A stretch of 64,000 bases of DNA from Burkholderia vietnamiensis LMG 10929 (GCF_000959445.1 NZ_CP009631.1:1-64000), one strand, 5' to 3'; positions 19,730-29,558 are shown, counted from the first letter of the stretch. Numbers and translations: made by a program. The notes: a model not told the origin generated them from the letters alone.

Positions 19730-20377
19730 ATGCGCAAGAAGCCATCCCCCGTCAAAGACCTGCTGCTCTCCCGTTACGCACCGATCGCCGACGGCATCGC
19801 GGCGCTGTTCTTCCCCTATGCGGAAGCCGTGATCCACGACCTGCACGACCAGACCGTCCTGTACCTGGCCAACAACCTGTCGAAGCGCGAGGTCGGCGAC
19901 GATTCTGCACTCGAAGAAATCGATCACTCGGCGCGCGAACGCGTGATCGGCCCGTACGAAAAGCTGAACTGGGACGGCCGGCGCATGCGTTGCGTGAGCA
20001 ACGTGCTGTTCGACGACGAAGGCCGCCCGGCCGGGATGATGTGCATCAACTTCAACATCGCGGTGTTCGACGACGTGCGCGCGACGCTCGACGTGTTCAT
20101 CAAGGGCGCGGGGATCGTCGCGCAACCGGACGAGCTGTTCCGCGACGACTGGCAGGAGCGCATCAACACGTTCCTGCACGGCTGGCTGCGCGAGCGGCAG
20201 GTCGGCCTGAACGGTCTCACGCGCGAGCACCGGCGCGAGCTGGTCGAAGCGCTGTACGCGGAAGGCGCGTTCCGCGGCAAGAGCGCGGCCAACTACGTCG
20301 CGAACGTGCTCGGGATGGGCCGCGCGACCGTCTACAAACACCTCAAGCATCTGAAGGAAACGCAAGGCGACGCGTAA
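19730..20377 (+). CDS. YheO-type PAS/HTH transcriptional regulator
   Basis: DNA-binding regulator of 215 residues of the YheO/DauR family. The N-terminal PAS-like domain reads LLLSRYAPIADGIAALFFPYAEAVIHDL and GMMCINFNI. The C-terminal helix-turn-helix includes GKSAANYVANVLGMGRATVYKHLKHLK. The start at 19730 (MRKKPSPVKDLLL) is preferred over an upstream ATG at 19649, because the extra residues are Arg/Pro-rich and unlike the family. Family members control amino-acid (for example D-arginine) catabolism; the target here is unknown. Confidence 0.86.
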   Translation: MRKKPSPVKDLLLSRYAPIADGIAALFFPYAEAVIHDLHDQTVLYLANNLSKREVGDDSALEEIDHSARERVIGPYEKLNWDGRRMRCVSNVLFDDEGRPAGMMCINFNIAVFDDVRATLDVFIKGAGIVAQPDELFRDDWQERINTFLHGWLRERQVGLNGLTREHRRELVEALYAEGAFRGKSAANYVANVLGMGRATVYKHLKHLKETQGDA

Positions 20378-20523
20378 GCGCGACTGCACCCCGCCGGCCC
20401 GCCGCGCGTGCGCCGGCGAGGCAAGCCGGCATGCACGATGCGTCTGCGAGCGCAGCCGCCCGACGAAACGCCGGCGCATCAAATGCTATAGTCGCAGTTA
20501 CATTTTTTCCCGCCGAACAGCCG

Positions 20524-21255
20524 ATGACGCCCCTGCCCGCCCCGCCTGCCCGCCCGATGCTCACCGTCGAGATCTGGTCCGACCTGATCTGCCCGTGGTG
20601 CTGGATCGGCAAGCGCCGCTTCGACGACGCGCTCGCCACATTCCCGCATGCGCAGCACGTCGACGTCGTGCTGCGCGCGTACCGGCTCATGCCGGGCCAG
20701 CCGGTCGAACCGGTCGAGGCGATGCTCGCGGGCAAATACCGGATGTCGGCGGCGCAGGTCGACCAGATGCTGCGCCAGGTGACCGACGCGGCCGCGAGCG
20801 TCGGGCTGCGCTACGACCTGCCCGGCACGCTCGTCGGCGACACGCTCGACGCGCACCGCGTCGTGAAGCTCGCACAAGCGACCGGTCATGCGCACGCGCT
20901 GACCGAGCGACTCTACCGCGCGTATTTCTGCGAGCACGGCGCGTTGTTCGACCACGCGGCGCTGACCGACTTCGCGGTCGAAGCGGGACTCGAACGCGCG
21001 GCCGTCGAAGCGACGCTGCGCAGCGATGCGTACCGCGACGAGGTCGAAGCCGACGTCGCGCGCGCCGCGCAGATCGGCGGACGCGGCGTGCCGCTGTTCG
21101 TGTTCGGCGGCCGTTACGCGGTGTCCGGCGCGCAGCCGGTCGACGTGTTCGCGCAGGCGCTCGAGCGCGCGTGGCACGACGGCGCGAGCGTCGCATTCCA
21201 CGACGACGCAGCCGCGTGCGGCCCCGACGGCTGCGAACTGCCGCCGCGCGCATGA
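20524..21255 (+). CDS. FrnE-like DsbA family oxidoreductase
   Basis: Cytoplasmic thioredoxin-fold protein of 243 residues. The active site CPWC is in SDLICPWCWIGKRRFDDAL, and the cis-Pro loop is GVPLFVF. The helical insert MSAAQVDQMLRQVTDAAASVGL is that of FrnE/polyketide isomerase-type DsbAs. The C-terminal CGPDGCELP adds another Cys pair, common in FrnE. Likely a disulfide isomerase or oxidoreductase in oxidative stress. No signal peptide. The MFS exporter begins 112 bases later. Confidence 0.87.
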   Translation: MTPLPAPPARPMLTVEIWSDLICPWCWIGKRRFDDALATFPHAQHVDVVLRAYRLMPGQPVEPVEAMLAGKYRMSAAQVDQMLRQVTDAAASVGLRYDLPGTLVGDTLDAHRVVKLAQATGHAHALTERLYRAYFCEHGALFDHAALTDFAVEAGLERAAVEATLRSDAYRDEVEADVARAAQIGGRGVPLFVFGGRYAVSGAQPVDVFAQALERAWHDGASVAFHDDAAACGPDGCELPPRA

Positions 21256-21367
21256 CGCACGGGCCGCGCGACTACGCGCCGCTCCTGCCACAAACCGACA
21301 GGAACACGGCGCGAACGGCGTCTACAATTCAGCCTTTCAAATAACTATCAGAGCGAGGCTGCAGACG

Positions 21368-22807
21368 ATGACCCATGGAATCCACGGCCAGCAGCGCTGG
21401 TATGCGCTGATCGTCCTGTGCCTCGGCGTGCTGATGATCGTGCTCGACAGCACGATCGTGAACGTCGCGCTGCCGTCGATCGGCGCCGACCTCCATTTCA
21501 CCGGGACGGCGCTCGTCTGGGTCGTCAACGCGTACCTCTTGACGTTCGGCGGCTTCCTGCTACTCGGCGGCCGGCTCGGCGACCTGTACGGCCAGCGCCG
21601 CATGTTCCTCGCGGGCCTCGTGGTGTTCACGCTCGCGTCGCTCGCATGCGGCGTCGCGCCCTCGCAGACGCTGCTGATCGCCGCGCGCGCGGTGCAGGGC
21701 TTCGGCGGCGCGGTGGTGTCGGCCGTGTCGCTGTCGCTGATCATGAACCTGTTCACCGAGCCCGGCGAACGGGCGCGCGCGATGGGCGTCTACGGCTTCG
21801 TCTGCGCGGGTGGCGGCAGCCTCGGCGTGCTGCTCGGCGGGCTGCTGACCAGCACGCTGTCGTGGCACTGGATCTTCCTCGTCAACCTGCCGATCGGCAT
21901 CGCCGTCTATGCGATGTGCGTCGCGCTGCTGCCGCGCGTGCGCGTGCCGGCCGACGCCGCGCGGCTCGACGTCGCGGGCGCGCTCACCGTGACGGCGTCG
22001 CTGATGCTGGCCGTCTACGGGATCGTCGGCGGCAACGAGGCCGGCTGGCTGTCGCCGCAGACCGTCGGGCTGATCGGCGCGGCGCTCGCGCTGCTCGCGG
22101 CGTTCATCGCGATCGAGGCGCGCGTCGCGCATCCGCTGATGCCGCTCACGCTGTTCGCCGCGCGCAACGTCGCGCTCGCCAACGTGATCGGCGTGCTGTG
22201 GGCGGCGGCGATGTTCGCCTGGTTCTTCCTGTCCGCGCTGTACATGCAGCGCGTGCTCGGCTACGGGCCGCTGCAGGTCGGCCTCGCGTTCCTGCCGGCC
22301 AATCTGATCATGGCCGCGTTCTCGCTCGGGCTGTCGGCGCGCATCGTGATGCGCTGCGGGATCCGCGGCCCGATCGCCGCCGGCCTGCTGATCGCCGCGT
22401 GCGGGCTGGCGCTGTTCTCGCGCGCGCCCGTGGACGGCGGCTTCGTGTGGCACGTGCTGCCCGGCATGACGCTGCTCGGCATCGGCGCGGGCGTCGCATT
22501 CAATCCGGTGCTGCTCGCCGCGATGAGCGACGTCGAGCCGGCCGATTCCGGGCTCGCATCGGGCATCGTCAACACCGCCTTCATGATGGGCGGCGCACTC
22601 GGCCTCGCGGTGCTCGCGAGCCTCGCCGCGGCCCGCACCGAGACGCTCGCGGCCGCACAAGCCGCACCGCTCGACGCGCTGAACGGCGGCTACCACGCCG
22701 CGTTCGCGGTCGGCGCGGCATTCGCGGCCGCCGCCGGGCTGCTCGGCCTCGCGCTGCGCATTCGCCGGCAGGATGCGATGCCGGGCGTCGGTCCCGCGGT
22801 CCACTGA
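21368..22807 (+). CDS. MFS multidrug exporter, DHA2 (EmrB/QacA) family
   Basis: Inner-membrane drug:proton antiporter of 479 residues with about 14 membrane helices. The DHA2 signature LDSTIVNVALPSIG is in helix 1 and GGRLGDLYGQRRMF between helices 2 and 3. GGGSLGVLLGGLL is the antiporter motif C. The start at 21368 (MTHGIHGQQRWYAL) follows GAGCGAGG. No periplasmic adaptor (EmrA) is adjacent, so it probably works as a single-component exporter. The substrate is unknown. Confidence 0.9.
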   Translation: MTHGIHGQQRWYALIVLCLGVLMIVLDSTIVNVALPSIGADLHFTGTALVWVVNAYLLTFGGFLLLGGRLGDLYGQRRMFLAGLVVFTLASLACGVAPSQTLLIAARAVQGFGGAVVSAVSLSLIMNLFTEPGERARAMGVYGFVCAGGGSLGVLLGGLLTSTLSWHWIFLVNLPIGIAVYAMCVALLPRVRVPADAARLDVAGALTVTASLMLAVYGIVGGNEAGWLSPQTVGLIGAALALLAAFIAIEARVAHPLMPLTLFAARNVALANVIGVLWAAAMFAWFFLSALYMQRVLGYGPLQVGLAFLPANLIMAAFSLGLSARIVMRCGIRGPIAAGLLIAACGLALFSRAPVDGGFVWHVLPGMTLLGIGAGVAFNPVLLAAMSDVEPADSGLASGIVNTAFMMGGALGLAVLASLAAARTETLAAAQAAPLDALNGGYHAAFAVGAAFAAAAGLLGLALRIRRQDAMPGVGPAVH

Positions 22808-23092
22808 CTGCCCTGAGGCGCGGCGGCCGGCCGCGCCGGCCTTCGTTGCGGCGCCGTGTTCCGCCACGGTCCCAAAGGCATGCGCATGCACCGCGGGCCG
22901 CCCGCAGCCGGGCCGCGGCGCCCCCGGCCACGAGATCCGTTCAAATGGCCGTTTCACGTTCCGACATCGGCCGCCCGGCCGACTTTGCGCATCGATTTTT
23001 AACGTAGTCGTACACCGGCTCGCCACATTTGCGACAATGGCGGACTTTGACCTGCGCGCCGCCGCCGAACGCCGCATAACCGCCTGCTTCCG

Positions 23093-23881
23093 ATGTCGCT
23101 TCCCCATATCGATCCGCTGTACTCCCTGTCCGGCCTGTTCGTCGGCATCCTCGTCGGTCTGACGGGCGTCGGCGGCGGTTCGCTGATGACGCCGATCCTG
23201 GTGCTGCTGTTCGGCGTCCACCCCGCGACGGCGGTCGGCACCGACCTGCTGTACGCGGCCGCGACCAAGGCCACCGGCACGCTCGTGCACGGGCTGAAAG
23301 GATCGGTCGACTGGCGCATCACCGGCCGGCTCGCGGCCGGCAGCGTGCCGGCCGCCGCCGTCACGCTGTGGGTGCTCCACACGCACGGGATGAATTCGCC
23401 CAGCACCGCACGCACGATCCAGTTGGTGCTCGGCGTCGCGCTGCTGCTCACGTCGCTCGCGCTGATCTTCCGCCCGCAGCTCACCGCGCTCGCCGCGCGC
23501 AATCCGCTCGCGCCGAGCCCCGCGCGCACGCTGTGGTCCACCGTGCTGACCGGCGCCGTGCTCGGCGTGCTGGTGTCGATGACGTCGGTCGGCGCCGGCG
23601 CGATCGGCGTCACCGTGCTGCTGTTGCTGTATCCGGCGCTCGCGACCAGCCGCATCGTCGGTTCCGACATCGCGCACGCGGTGCCGCTCACGCTCGTCGC
23701 CGGCATGGGCCACTGGCTGCTCGGCTCGGTCGACTGGTCGATGCTGCTGTCGCTGCTGCTCGGCTCGCTGCCGGGCATCGTGATCGGCAGCCTGCTGTCG
23801 GCGCGCGCGCCCGAGCGGCTGCTGCGCAACCTGCTCGCCGCGACGCTGATCGCGGTCGGCGTGCGGCTCGTGCTCGCGTAA
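23093..23881 (+). CDS. TauE/SafE family membrane permease
   Basis: Integral membrane protein of 262 residues with about eight helices. The family repeat shows as LFVGILVGLTGVGGGSLMTPIL in the first half and AVLGVLVSMTSVGAGAIGVTVLLLLYP in the second, plus HPATAVGTDLLYAAATKATG. The family exports sulfite, sulfonates or related organic acids. The substrate cannot be given from sequence. It stands alone between the exporter and a convergent peptidase gene. Confidence 0.9.
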   Translation: MSLPHIDPLYSLSGLFVGILVGLTGVGGGSLMTPILVLLFGVHPATAVGTDLLYAAATKATGTLVHGLKGSVDWRITGRLAAGSVPAAAVTLWVLHTHGMNSPSTARTIQLVLGVALLLTSLALIFRPQLTALAARNPLAPSPARTLWSTVLTGAVLGVLVSMTSVGAGAIGVTVLLLLYPALATSRIVGSDIAHAVPLTLVAGMGHWLLGSVDWSMLLSLLLGSLPGIVIGSLLSARAPERLLRNLLAATLIAVGVRLVLA

Positions 23882-23940
23882 GCACGGCTGCGCGGTTCCC
23901 CGCCGCCCCGCCCGCGCGTCGCGCGCCGGCGATTCGTCTG

Positions 23941-23977
23941 AAAAAACAGCCCGACCGGCTCGCGCCGATCGGGCTGT
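23941..23977 (-). terminator. intrinsic terminator after the S10 peptidase gene
   Basis: The stem ACAGCCCGA / TCGGGCTGT (23946-23977) is followed on the minus strand by TTTTTT (23941-23946). It ends the peptidase transcript and may also slow plus-strand transcripts from the TauE gene. Confidence 0.85.
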
Positions 23978-24047
23978 CGTCCATAAGCGCACCGCGAGCC
24001 CGCAGCGCGCGGCCCGAGGCCGGGCCGTGCGAGCCGCGGCGCGACGC

Positions 24048-25883
24048 TTACTGCCCCTGCTGCTGCAGTTGCTGCTGCTTCATCTGCAGCGTGCGCGCCT
24101 GCAGCTTCAGCACGCGCTGCAGCGCGCCGCGGTTCGCGAGGATCCCGTCGTAGAAGCTGCCGAGATCGCCCTTCAGCGCGGTTCGCGACGCATCGTTCAG
24201 ATAGATCATGTGCCCCGACGGGTAGTTCTTGATCGTCAGGTTCTGCGCCTTGAGCGTCGGATCGAGCGGCATCTGCGCGAGCGTCAGCTCGGTCTGGTGG
24301 AACGGCGTGACCGCGTCGAAATAGCCGTTCGCCGACAGCACCTTCAGGTCCGGGTTGACGCTCATCGTCGCCGCCAGGTCGCCGGCCGTGTACAGCGTAT
24401 TGCCGCCGCCCTTGTTCGCGCCGGTCGGGTCGGTGTGGCTGAAGTCCCAGTTGTTGAACACCTGGTCGTTCAGATCCACGAACGACGACGTCGACGTGTA
24501 CTTGAGATCGGTGTTGATGTAGCTGTTCCACAGCACCGTGTACGCGCCGCCGACGTTCGTGATCGACGGATCGTTGCTGCCCGAGTTCGGCAGGATGTAC
24601 GGCGCGATGCCCTTGCCCGTGAAGTTCGCGCGGCCGTCGTACTGGCCGATCTGGATGCCGGGCACGAGCGTCAGGAAGAACGTGTACGGCGGGTTGTCGT
24701 CCGACGACGGCACGTTGCCGAGCGCGGCCGGGTTGCCGAAGGTCTGGATCAGCGTCGTCGCGTCGGTGCCAATGTACGCGCCCATCTGCTGCGCGGTCCG
24801 CTGGTTCAGGTTCAGCCGCACGTTCACGAAGCCGCCGTCCTGCGGGTTCGGCTTCTGCGCGAGCGGCGCGAGCGTGTCGTCCGCGTAGTGGCGGGCCTGC
24901 GCCATGTACGCGTCGAGATCGGTCGGCGCCGGATTGAGCGTCGTCTTCTTCCAGTAGAACGCGTCGGCCGCGAGCGTCGGGAACGTGCCGGGCGCGGACA
25001 GCGCATTCGCATAGTCGAGGATCGACGACTGCAGCGTGATCCCGTTCAGGTCGATGCCGTCCTCGTGCAACACCCACGACACGACCGCGCTGCGCGCCGT
25101 GCCGTACGACTCGCCGAACAGGAACTTCGGCGAATTCCAGCGCGAATACTTGGTCAGGTAGCGCTGGATGAAGCGGTCGATCGAGCGCGCGTCCTGGTCG
25201 GTGCCCCAGAAGTCCTTGTTCTTCGCCGGCGCGATCGCCGTCGAGTAGCCGGTGCCGACCGGGTTGATGAACACCAGATCGGTGCGATCGAGCAGGCTGT
25301 CGGGGTTGTCGAGCAGCTTGTACGGCGCGGGCGGCGTGAAGTTCGGAAACGACGATTGCAGGCGCTTCGGCCCGAACGAGCCGAGCAGCAGGTAGACCGA
25401 CGACGAGCCCGGCCCGCCGTTGTAAAAGAACGTGACCGGGCGCGGCTTCGACGGGTCGGGATTGTCCTGCGTGTAGGCGACGTAGAACATCTTCGCGTTC
25501 GGTGCGGACGTGACCGGATCGATCGTCGTCAGGTGGCCGGTCGTGGCCGTGTACTGGATCGTCTTGCCGCCGATCGCGACCTGGCGATGCACGACCGCCG
25601 CGCCTTCGGCCGAGTCGGTGACCGCATCGTCCGGGCCGGTGCCGTAGACGTCGTCGTCGACGTACGGCTGGTCCGCGGGCACGGCGGCCGGGGCATTCGT
25701 CGTGGCGGACGTGCTGCCGTTGGCCGCCGTCACGGCCGCCGCGGTGGCGGCGCTCGGGCCGGAGCCGTCGTCGCCGCCGCAGCCGGTGACGAGCAGCGCG
25801 GCGGCCGCCGCCGCCGCGAGCGGCACGCTCAGTGTCGTTCCAAATAGCGCGAAACCGTCTTTCAAGGACTTCCGTGTCGTCAT
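24048..25883 (-). CDS. S10 family serine carboxypeptidase, predicted lipoprotein
   Basis: A 611-residue exported peptidase. The signal ends in the lipobox LLVTGC near residue 35, so it should be lipid-anchored. The S10 oxyanion motif is seen as FFYNGGPGSSSVYLLLGSFGP, the catalytic Ser in FGESYGT, the Asp in SANGYFDAVTPF and the His in YPSGHMIYL. S10 enzymes remove C-terminal residues at acid pH and are common in eukaryotes but patchy in bacteria. The tail ends in Gln-rich QMKQQQLQQQGQ. RBS AGAGG six bases before the ATG. The natural substrate is unknown. Confidence 0.9.
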   Translation of the reverse strand: MTTRKSLKDGFALFGTTLSVPLAAAAAAALLVTGCGGDDGSGPSAATAAAVTAANGSTSATTNAPAAVPADQPYVDDDVYGTGPDDAVTDSAEGAAVVHRQVAIGGKTIQYTATTGHLTTIDPVTSAPNAKMFYVAYTQDNPDPSKPRPVTFFYNGGPGSSSVYLLLGSFGPKRLQSSFPNFTPPAPYKLLDNPDSLLDRTDLVFINPVGTGYSTAIAPAKNKDFWGTDQDARSIDRFIQRYLTKYSRWNSPKFLFGESYGTARSAVVSWVLHEDGIDLNGITLQSSILDYANALSAPGTFPTLAADAFYWKKTTLNPAPTDLDAYMAQARHYADDTLAPLAQKPNPQDGGFVNVRLNLNQRTAQQMGAYIGTDATTLIQTFGNPAALGNVPSSDDNPPYTFFLTLVPGIQIGQYDGRANFTGKGIAPYILPNSGSNDPSITNVGGAYTVLWNSYINTDLKYTSTSSFVDLNDQVFNNWDFSHTDPTGANKGGGNTLYTAGDLAATMSVNPDLKVLSANGYFDAVTPFHQTELTLAQMPLDPTLKAQNLTIKNYPSGHMIYLNDASRTALKGDLGSFYDGILANRGALQRVLKLQARTLQMKQQQLQQQGQ

Positions 25884-26446
25884 TATTGCCTCTCGAATAG
25901 AACGATAAATACCGTCGGCGCAAAGGATCATTTGCGCCGACGCTCCGCACCGGGAGCGCATTCGTTTTGCGACGCACTCCGAGTTTTTTACCGCCCCGGC
26001 CATTGCCGGCCGGCACGATTTACCCCACCCGTATTTCGAATGCACGATGGAATCAATTCCATCGGGAACGACGATTCAATAATCGACGGCCGCGCGCGCA
26101 TGCTGCGCCAATGCGTCGCGCCGAAATGCAACGGCAAATACTTGCCCGGCCTGACCCGCACGGCCATGCACGCGTCGCCCGGAATGGACGAGCAATCCCC
26201 TTCGGCGACACGCCGATTAACCGCAACAAGCGGTCAATCGAGATGCGAGCCGATTTAATAAAACCGAAAGGATCGAATAACTATCTGGAAAGAAATATCG
26301 CCGATAAGGTAATTTATTAAATTAAGTTAAAATCTCGGCGAATAATAGAAGCGGGGTTTTGGGCCGTAAAGTAATAATTTGTTACAGCGCGGATCGGTGC
26401 GATGAGGAGTGAACGCCGAAGCGATTTCAGGCGCCAAAAAAGAAAA
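25884..26446. other. intergenic region with AT-rich core
   Basis: About 560 bases without a gene between two same-strand lipoprotein genes. The part at 26200-26400 is strikingly AT-rich for this genome. It probably carries the promoter of the peptidase gene. No palindrome or conserved element was recognised. Confidence 0.5.
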
Positions 26447-26466
26447 AGCCGGACGACCGTCCGGCT
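26437..26466 (-). terminator. intrinsic terminator after the PHB-oligomer hydrolase gene
   Basis: An 8-bp stem AGCCGGAC / GTCCGGCT with loop GACC (26447-26466), followed on the minus strand by TTTTCTTTTTT. Canonical rho-independent form. Confidence 0.9.
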
Positions 26467-26491
26467 GCGGGGAATGCGGCGCGGCGCGCCG

Positions 26492-28582
26492 TCAGAGCGG
26501 CACGTCGATCGCGCCGGCGCCGGCCGCGATCGCGTTCGCACCCGGCGCCGTCGAGATCGGCGGCAGGTTCGCACTGGTCAGCGCCGGCGCGGCGCCCGGC
26601 GTGCCGCCGCGCGGCACCGTGCGGATCACCTGCGACGGCGGCAGCGGCGCGCCGCTCTTCAGATGCCGCCACATCAGGTTCAGCGCCTGCACGTTGTAGT
26701 AGTGGACCGGCACGAAGCGCGTGTCGAAGCCCGCGACCGGCAGGAACGCATCGAAGTGCTGCCCGTTGGTCACCTCGTAGAACACCAGCTGGCTGCGCCC
26801 GCCTTCGCTGATGCTGTTCTGCGCGACGTACGCGCGCGACGCGTGGTTCACCGGCACGAGCGCGTCGCTGCGGCCCTGCACGATGATCGCGGGCTTGCCC
26901 TGCAGGTTCGCGTTCACGCGCACGGCCTCGACGTTCGCCGGCATGTCGAGCATCCCGTTGGTCCACAGCTGACGCAGGCATAGCGCGCCCGCGAAGCTCG
27001 CGTCGGGCGTCGCGAGCCGGTGGTCGACGCCCGCGCCGGTGTTGAACACGAGGTTGATGCCGGCCGTCGGCGGCACGCCGTTGCCGAGGCCGAACACGGC
27101 CGGCATCGGCGACGCGGCAGGCGCCGCCACCGCGCCGGTCGCCGCATTGGTCGTCGCGAAGCTGAAATTGCACAGGTTGTCGGCGACGCTCGAGCGCGTG
27201 TACGCGTTCGCATAGGTGACCGCGATCGCCGGAATCGCCTGCGAATCCCACATCGATGCCTGCAGCAGGTCCGAATCGGCGAGGTAGCCGGCCGCATGCA
27301 GTTGCGCGAGCGCGTCGGCGGCCTGGCTCTGCGTATCGGCGCCCGATACGAGCCCGGCTGCGGCGAGCGTCGCACAGCGCTGCGTGCGGATCGACTGCGT
27401 GGTCGCGAGCGGCAGCGCGCTCAGATAGGGCTCGCCCGCGAGCGACGCCGACGCGGCCGCGCACGGCTCCAGCAGGTTCGCGAGCGTCGCGTAGTCGGCC
27501 AGCGGCCGGCCGAACGACGGCACCGGCCGGCCGCTTTCGCGCACGACGGCGTTCGGCGCCATCCGCACGTTGATCTGCGGCTCGCCGACCACCACCGCGG
27601 TGATCCAGCGGCGCGTGTCCTGTTCGGCCGCCGCGAGCGCCGCGCCGCCGCCGTTGCTCACCGACGCGGCGATCGTCGTGATGTCGCCCGCGCGGTAGCG
27701 CACGCCGCGATGCGAGCCGTCGACGAGCGGCGCGAACTGTTGGTTGAGCGCCCAGTATGCGAATTCGACCGACTGCAGCGTCGCGCGGCCCCAGTCGTGC
27801 TCGGGGTTCTGCTGCGAATGCGCGTGCTTGAACGCGTAGCGGTTCGGGAAGCGGCTGTTGAACGCGGCGAGGTCGCCGCTCGTCAGGTTGGCGGTAAACA
27901 GGCTCGCGCTGCCGGCCAGCACCGCGTTGGCGAGCGTGCCGTCGATCAGCGTGACGGTGTTGGAGCCGAGCTCCTGCGCGCCGTTGCCGCCGCCCTTGTC
28001 GTTGTATGCGACCGCGCAGCCGCGCTTGAGGCCCCATTCGCCGGCCGCGGAAATGGCGCCGTACACGCCGCGCGAGCCCGACGACGTCGCGGTGACGATG
28101 CACGGCTGCGCGGGATCGAAGCTCGCCGGCACCTGCACGAGCAGCGTCACGTTCTTGCGGCCGCTGCCGTCGTCGGCATACGCGAGATATTCGGTGCCGG
28201 CGATCTTGCCTTCGCCGAGCGTGTCGTTGCCGTCGAGGTCGACGTTCGGCCCCCAGAAGCGGCCGTATCCGCCGTTCGCGCTCATGTCGACGAGCGCGCG
28301 GTAATTCGACCAGATCGCGACGCGGCGCAGCTCGGCGGCGGTCGGCCGCGACGGGTCCGCGAACGCGGGCGCGGCGGCGGACGCGAGGCCCGTCTTGCCG
28401 AGGCCGGCCGTCAGCAGGTCGTCGCTCGCGCCGTCGTACGCGGTCGTGCGCACCGAGCCCGACACGAACACGGGCAGCTGGTTGCGCTCGGCCGTCTCGT
28501 CGCCGTTGCAGGCGCCCAACATCGTGAGTGCGGCGAGCGCCGCGCCGACAAGAATTCGACTACCCCACCCGTGCGTGTCCAT
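26492..28582 (-). CDS. D-(-)-3-hydroxybutyrate oligomer hydrolase (3HB-oligomer hydrolase), lipoprotein signal
   Basis: Cleaves oligomers of 3-hydroxybutyrate released from polyhydroxybutyrate to monomers. The 696 residues match the family length of about 690-700. An N-terminal lipobox LTMLGAC follows the hydrophobic segment. The nucleophile is in SVSNGGGAAL, and SSGSRGVYG and YNDKGGGNGAQ are family marks. QGRSDALVPVNHASRAY and TNGQHFDAF near the C-terminus supply the acid and histidine. The lipobox suggests a cell-envelope location, whereas some homologues are cytoplasmic or secreted. Confidence 0.92.
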   Translation of the reverse strand: MDTHGWGSRILVGAALAALTMLGACNGDETAERNQLPVFVSGSVRTTAYDGASDDLLTAGLGKTGLASAAAPAFADPSRPTAAELRRVAIWSNYRALVDMSANGGYGRFWGPNVDLDGNDTLGEGKIAGTEYLAYADDGSGRKNVTLLVQVPASFDPAQPCIVTATSSGSRGVYGAISAAGEWGLKRGCAVAYNDKGGGNGAQELGSNTVTLIDGTLANAVLAGSASLFTANLTSGDLAAFNSRFPNRYAFKHAHSQQNPEHDWGRATLQSVEFAYWALNQQFAPLVDGSHRGVRYRAGDITTIAASVSNGGGAALAAAEQDTRRWITAVVVGEPQINVRMAPNAVVRESGRPVPSFGRPLADYATLANLLEPCAAASASLAGEPYLSALPLATTQSIRTQRCATLAAAGLVSGADTQSQAADALAQLHAAGYLADSDLLQASMWDSQAIPAIAVTYANAYTRSSVADNLCNFSFATTNAATGAVAAPAASPMPAVFGLGNGVPPTAGINLVFNTGAGVDHRLATPDASFAGALCLRQLWTNGMLDMPANVEAVRVNANLQGKPAIIVQGRSDALVPVNHASRAYVAQNSISEGGRSQLVFYEVTNGQHFDAFLPVAGFDTRFVPVHYYNVQALNLMWRHLKSGAPLPPSQVIRTVPRGGTPGAAPALTSANLPPISTAPGANAIAAGAGAIDVPL

Positions 28583-28661
28583 TGCCGCCCTCTCAGTGTC
28601 GATATCGATATCGTTATCGGCCGGCCGCCGCGTCGTGCGCGGCGCACGGCCCTGAAGCGCA

Positions 28662-28685
28662 AACGGGCCCCGGCACGCCGGGGCC
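28662..28685 (-). terminator. GC-rich hairpin after the BON-domain gene
   Basis: A perfect 10-bp stem (CGGGCCCCGG / CCGGGGCCCG) with loop CACG. Only three Ts follow on the minus strand, so termination may be partial or rho-assisted. Confidence 0.55.
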
Positions 28686-28733
28686 CGCCGGAAAGCAGGC
28701 GCTTGCGGCGCGCTCGCGCGCCGCCGCCCCGCA

Positions 28734-29090
28734 TTATTGCTGCTGGACCGTCAGCTTGTTCGTGACCGACGTCACGCCGTGTACGCTTTTCGCTGCCTCT
28801 TCCGCCTTGTCGATCTGTGCCTGGTCGGGCACGGTGCCCTCCAGCGTGATCGCGCCGCCCTTCGAGCGGACGACCAGGTTCGCCACGTCGACGCCGCCTG
28901 CCTTCGTAATGGCCTTGCGCACCGCGTAGCCGAGCTTGCGGTTCGCCTTCTTCGCGGTCTTGGCCGCGGCCTTCGGCGAGCTCGCCGCCGCCTCGGTGGC
29001 CGCCGCATCGCTCGACTGCGCGTACACGCTGCCCGTCAGACAGGCCGCCACGGCCGCAACACCCAACGCTCTCAACACGATCGACTTCAT
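28734..29090 (-). CDS. BON-domain periplasmic protein (OsmY-like)
   Basis: A 118-residue exported protein. The signal peptide ends near GSVYA-QSSD, then comes an Ala/Lys linker and one BON domain with YAVRKAITKAGGVDVANLVVRSKGG and GTVPDQAQIDKAEEAAKSVHGVTSVTNKL. BON domains bind phospholipid or outer-membrane components and are usual in envelope stress proteins. A perfect AAGGAG ribosome site precedes the ATG. The function is inferred from the domain only. Confidence 0.9.
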   Translation of the reverse strand: MKSIVLRALGVAAVAACLTGSVYAQSSDAAATEAAASSPKAAAKTAKKANRKLGYAVRKAITKAGGVDVANLVVRSKGGAITLEGTVPDQAQIDKAEEAAKSVHGVTSVTNKLTVQQQ

Positions 29091-29558
29091 GCTATCTCCT
29101 TGTGACTTCGGAACGGCCGTGCACAGTACGGCCGGATACCCCCAAAGGCAGCCGGCCCGCGCGCGAAGGGGCGGGACGGCCGATGATTTCCACGGCGATG
29201 CGAGAGAGGCGACACGGGCCGGCGGCCGGCGCACGCAAATGCGGGCCGGCCGGGCCGGACAGCCGCCGGCCGGACGCGCCCGGTCTCGTTGGGTGCCGGG
29301 TCGCGCGCGAATCGGTCGCGGCTGCGACGCACAATGTAATCCAGCGCCCGCGGAAGCGCAAAGACTTTGACGCGCGAGCGCGCGAAGCCGGCCCAGCGAC
29401 GCCGGCGGGCAAAATCTCCGGCCCCCACACGGCGCACAACCGGCGCACAACCCCCACTCGCGCCAACGACGCGAAACCGGGTACCATCGCCGGCTGAACC
29501 CGCATCGTTGGCGCCGCTCGTCATCGATGCGTCACGGCCGTGTCATCCGTCGATTTCC
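29091..29558. other. divergent intergenic region
   Basis: A 468-base stretch between the BON gene and the TAXI gene. Open frames on both strands are GC-driven and have no family resemblance. An 11-base direct repeat, CGGCGCACAAC, occurs twice side by side at about 29430-29451. Both promoters should lie here, but none is clear. Confidence 0.45.

Noticed and set aside
21560..23992. An 810-codon minus-strand open frame
   Set aside because: It is antisense to the exporter and TauE genes, with no domain and a composition set by GC skew.
29087..29524. A 145-codon minus-strand frame in the BON/TAXI gap
   Set aside because: It is Arg/Pro-rich, overlaps the promoter region and has overlapping frames of equal quality on both strands.
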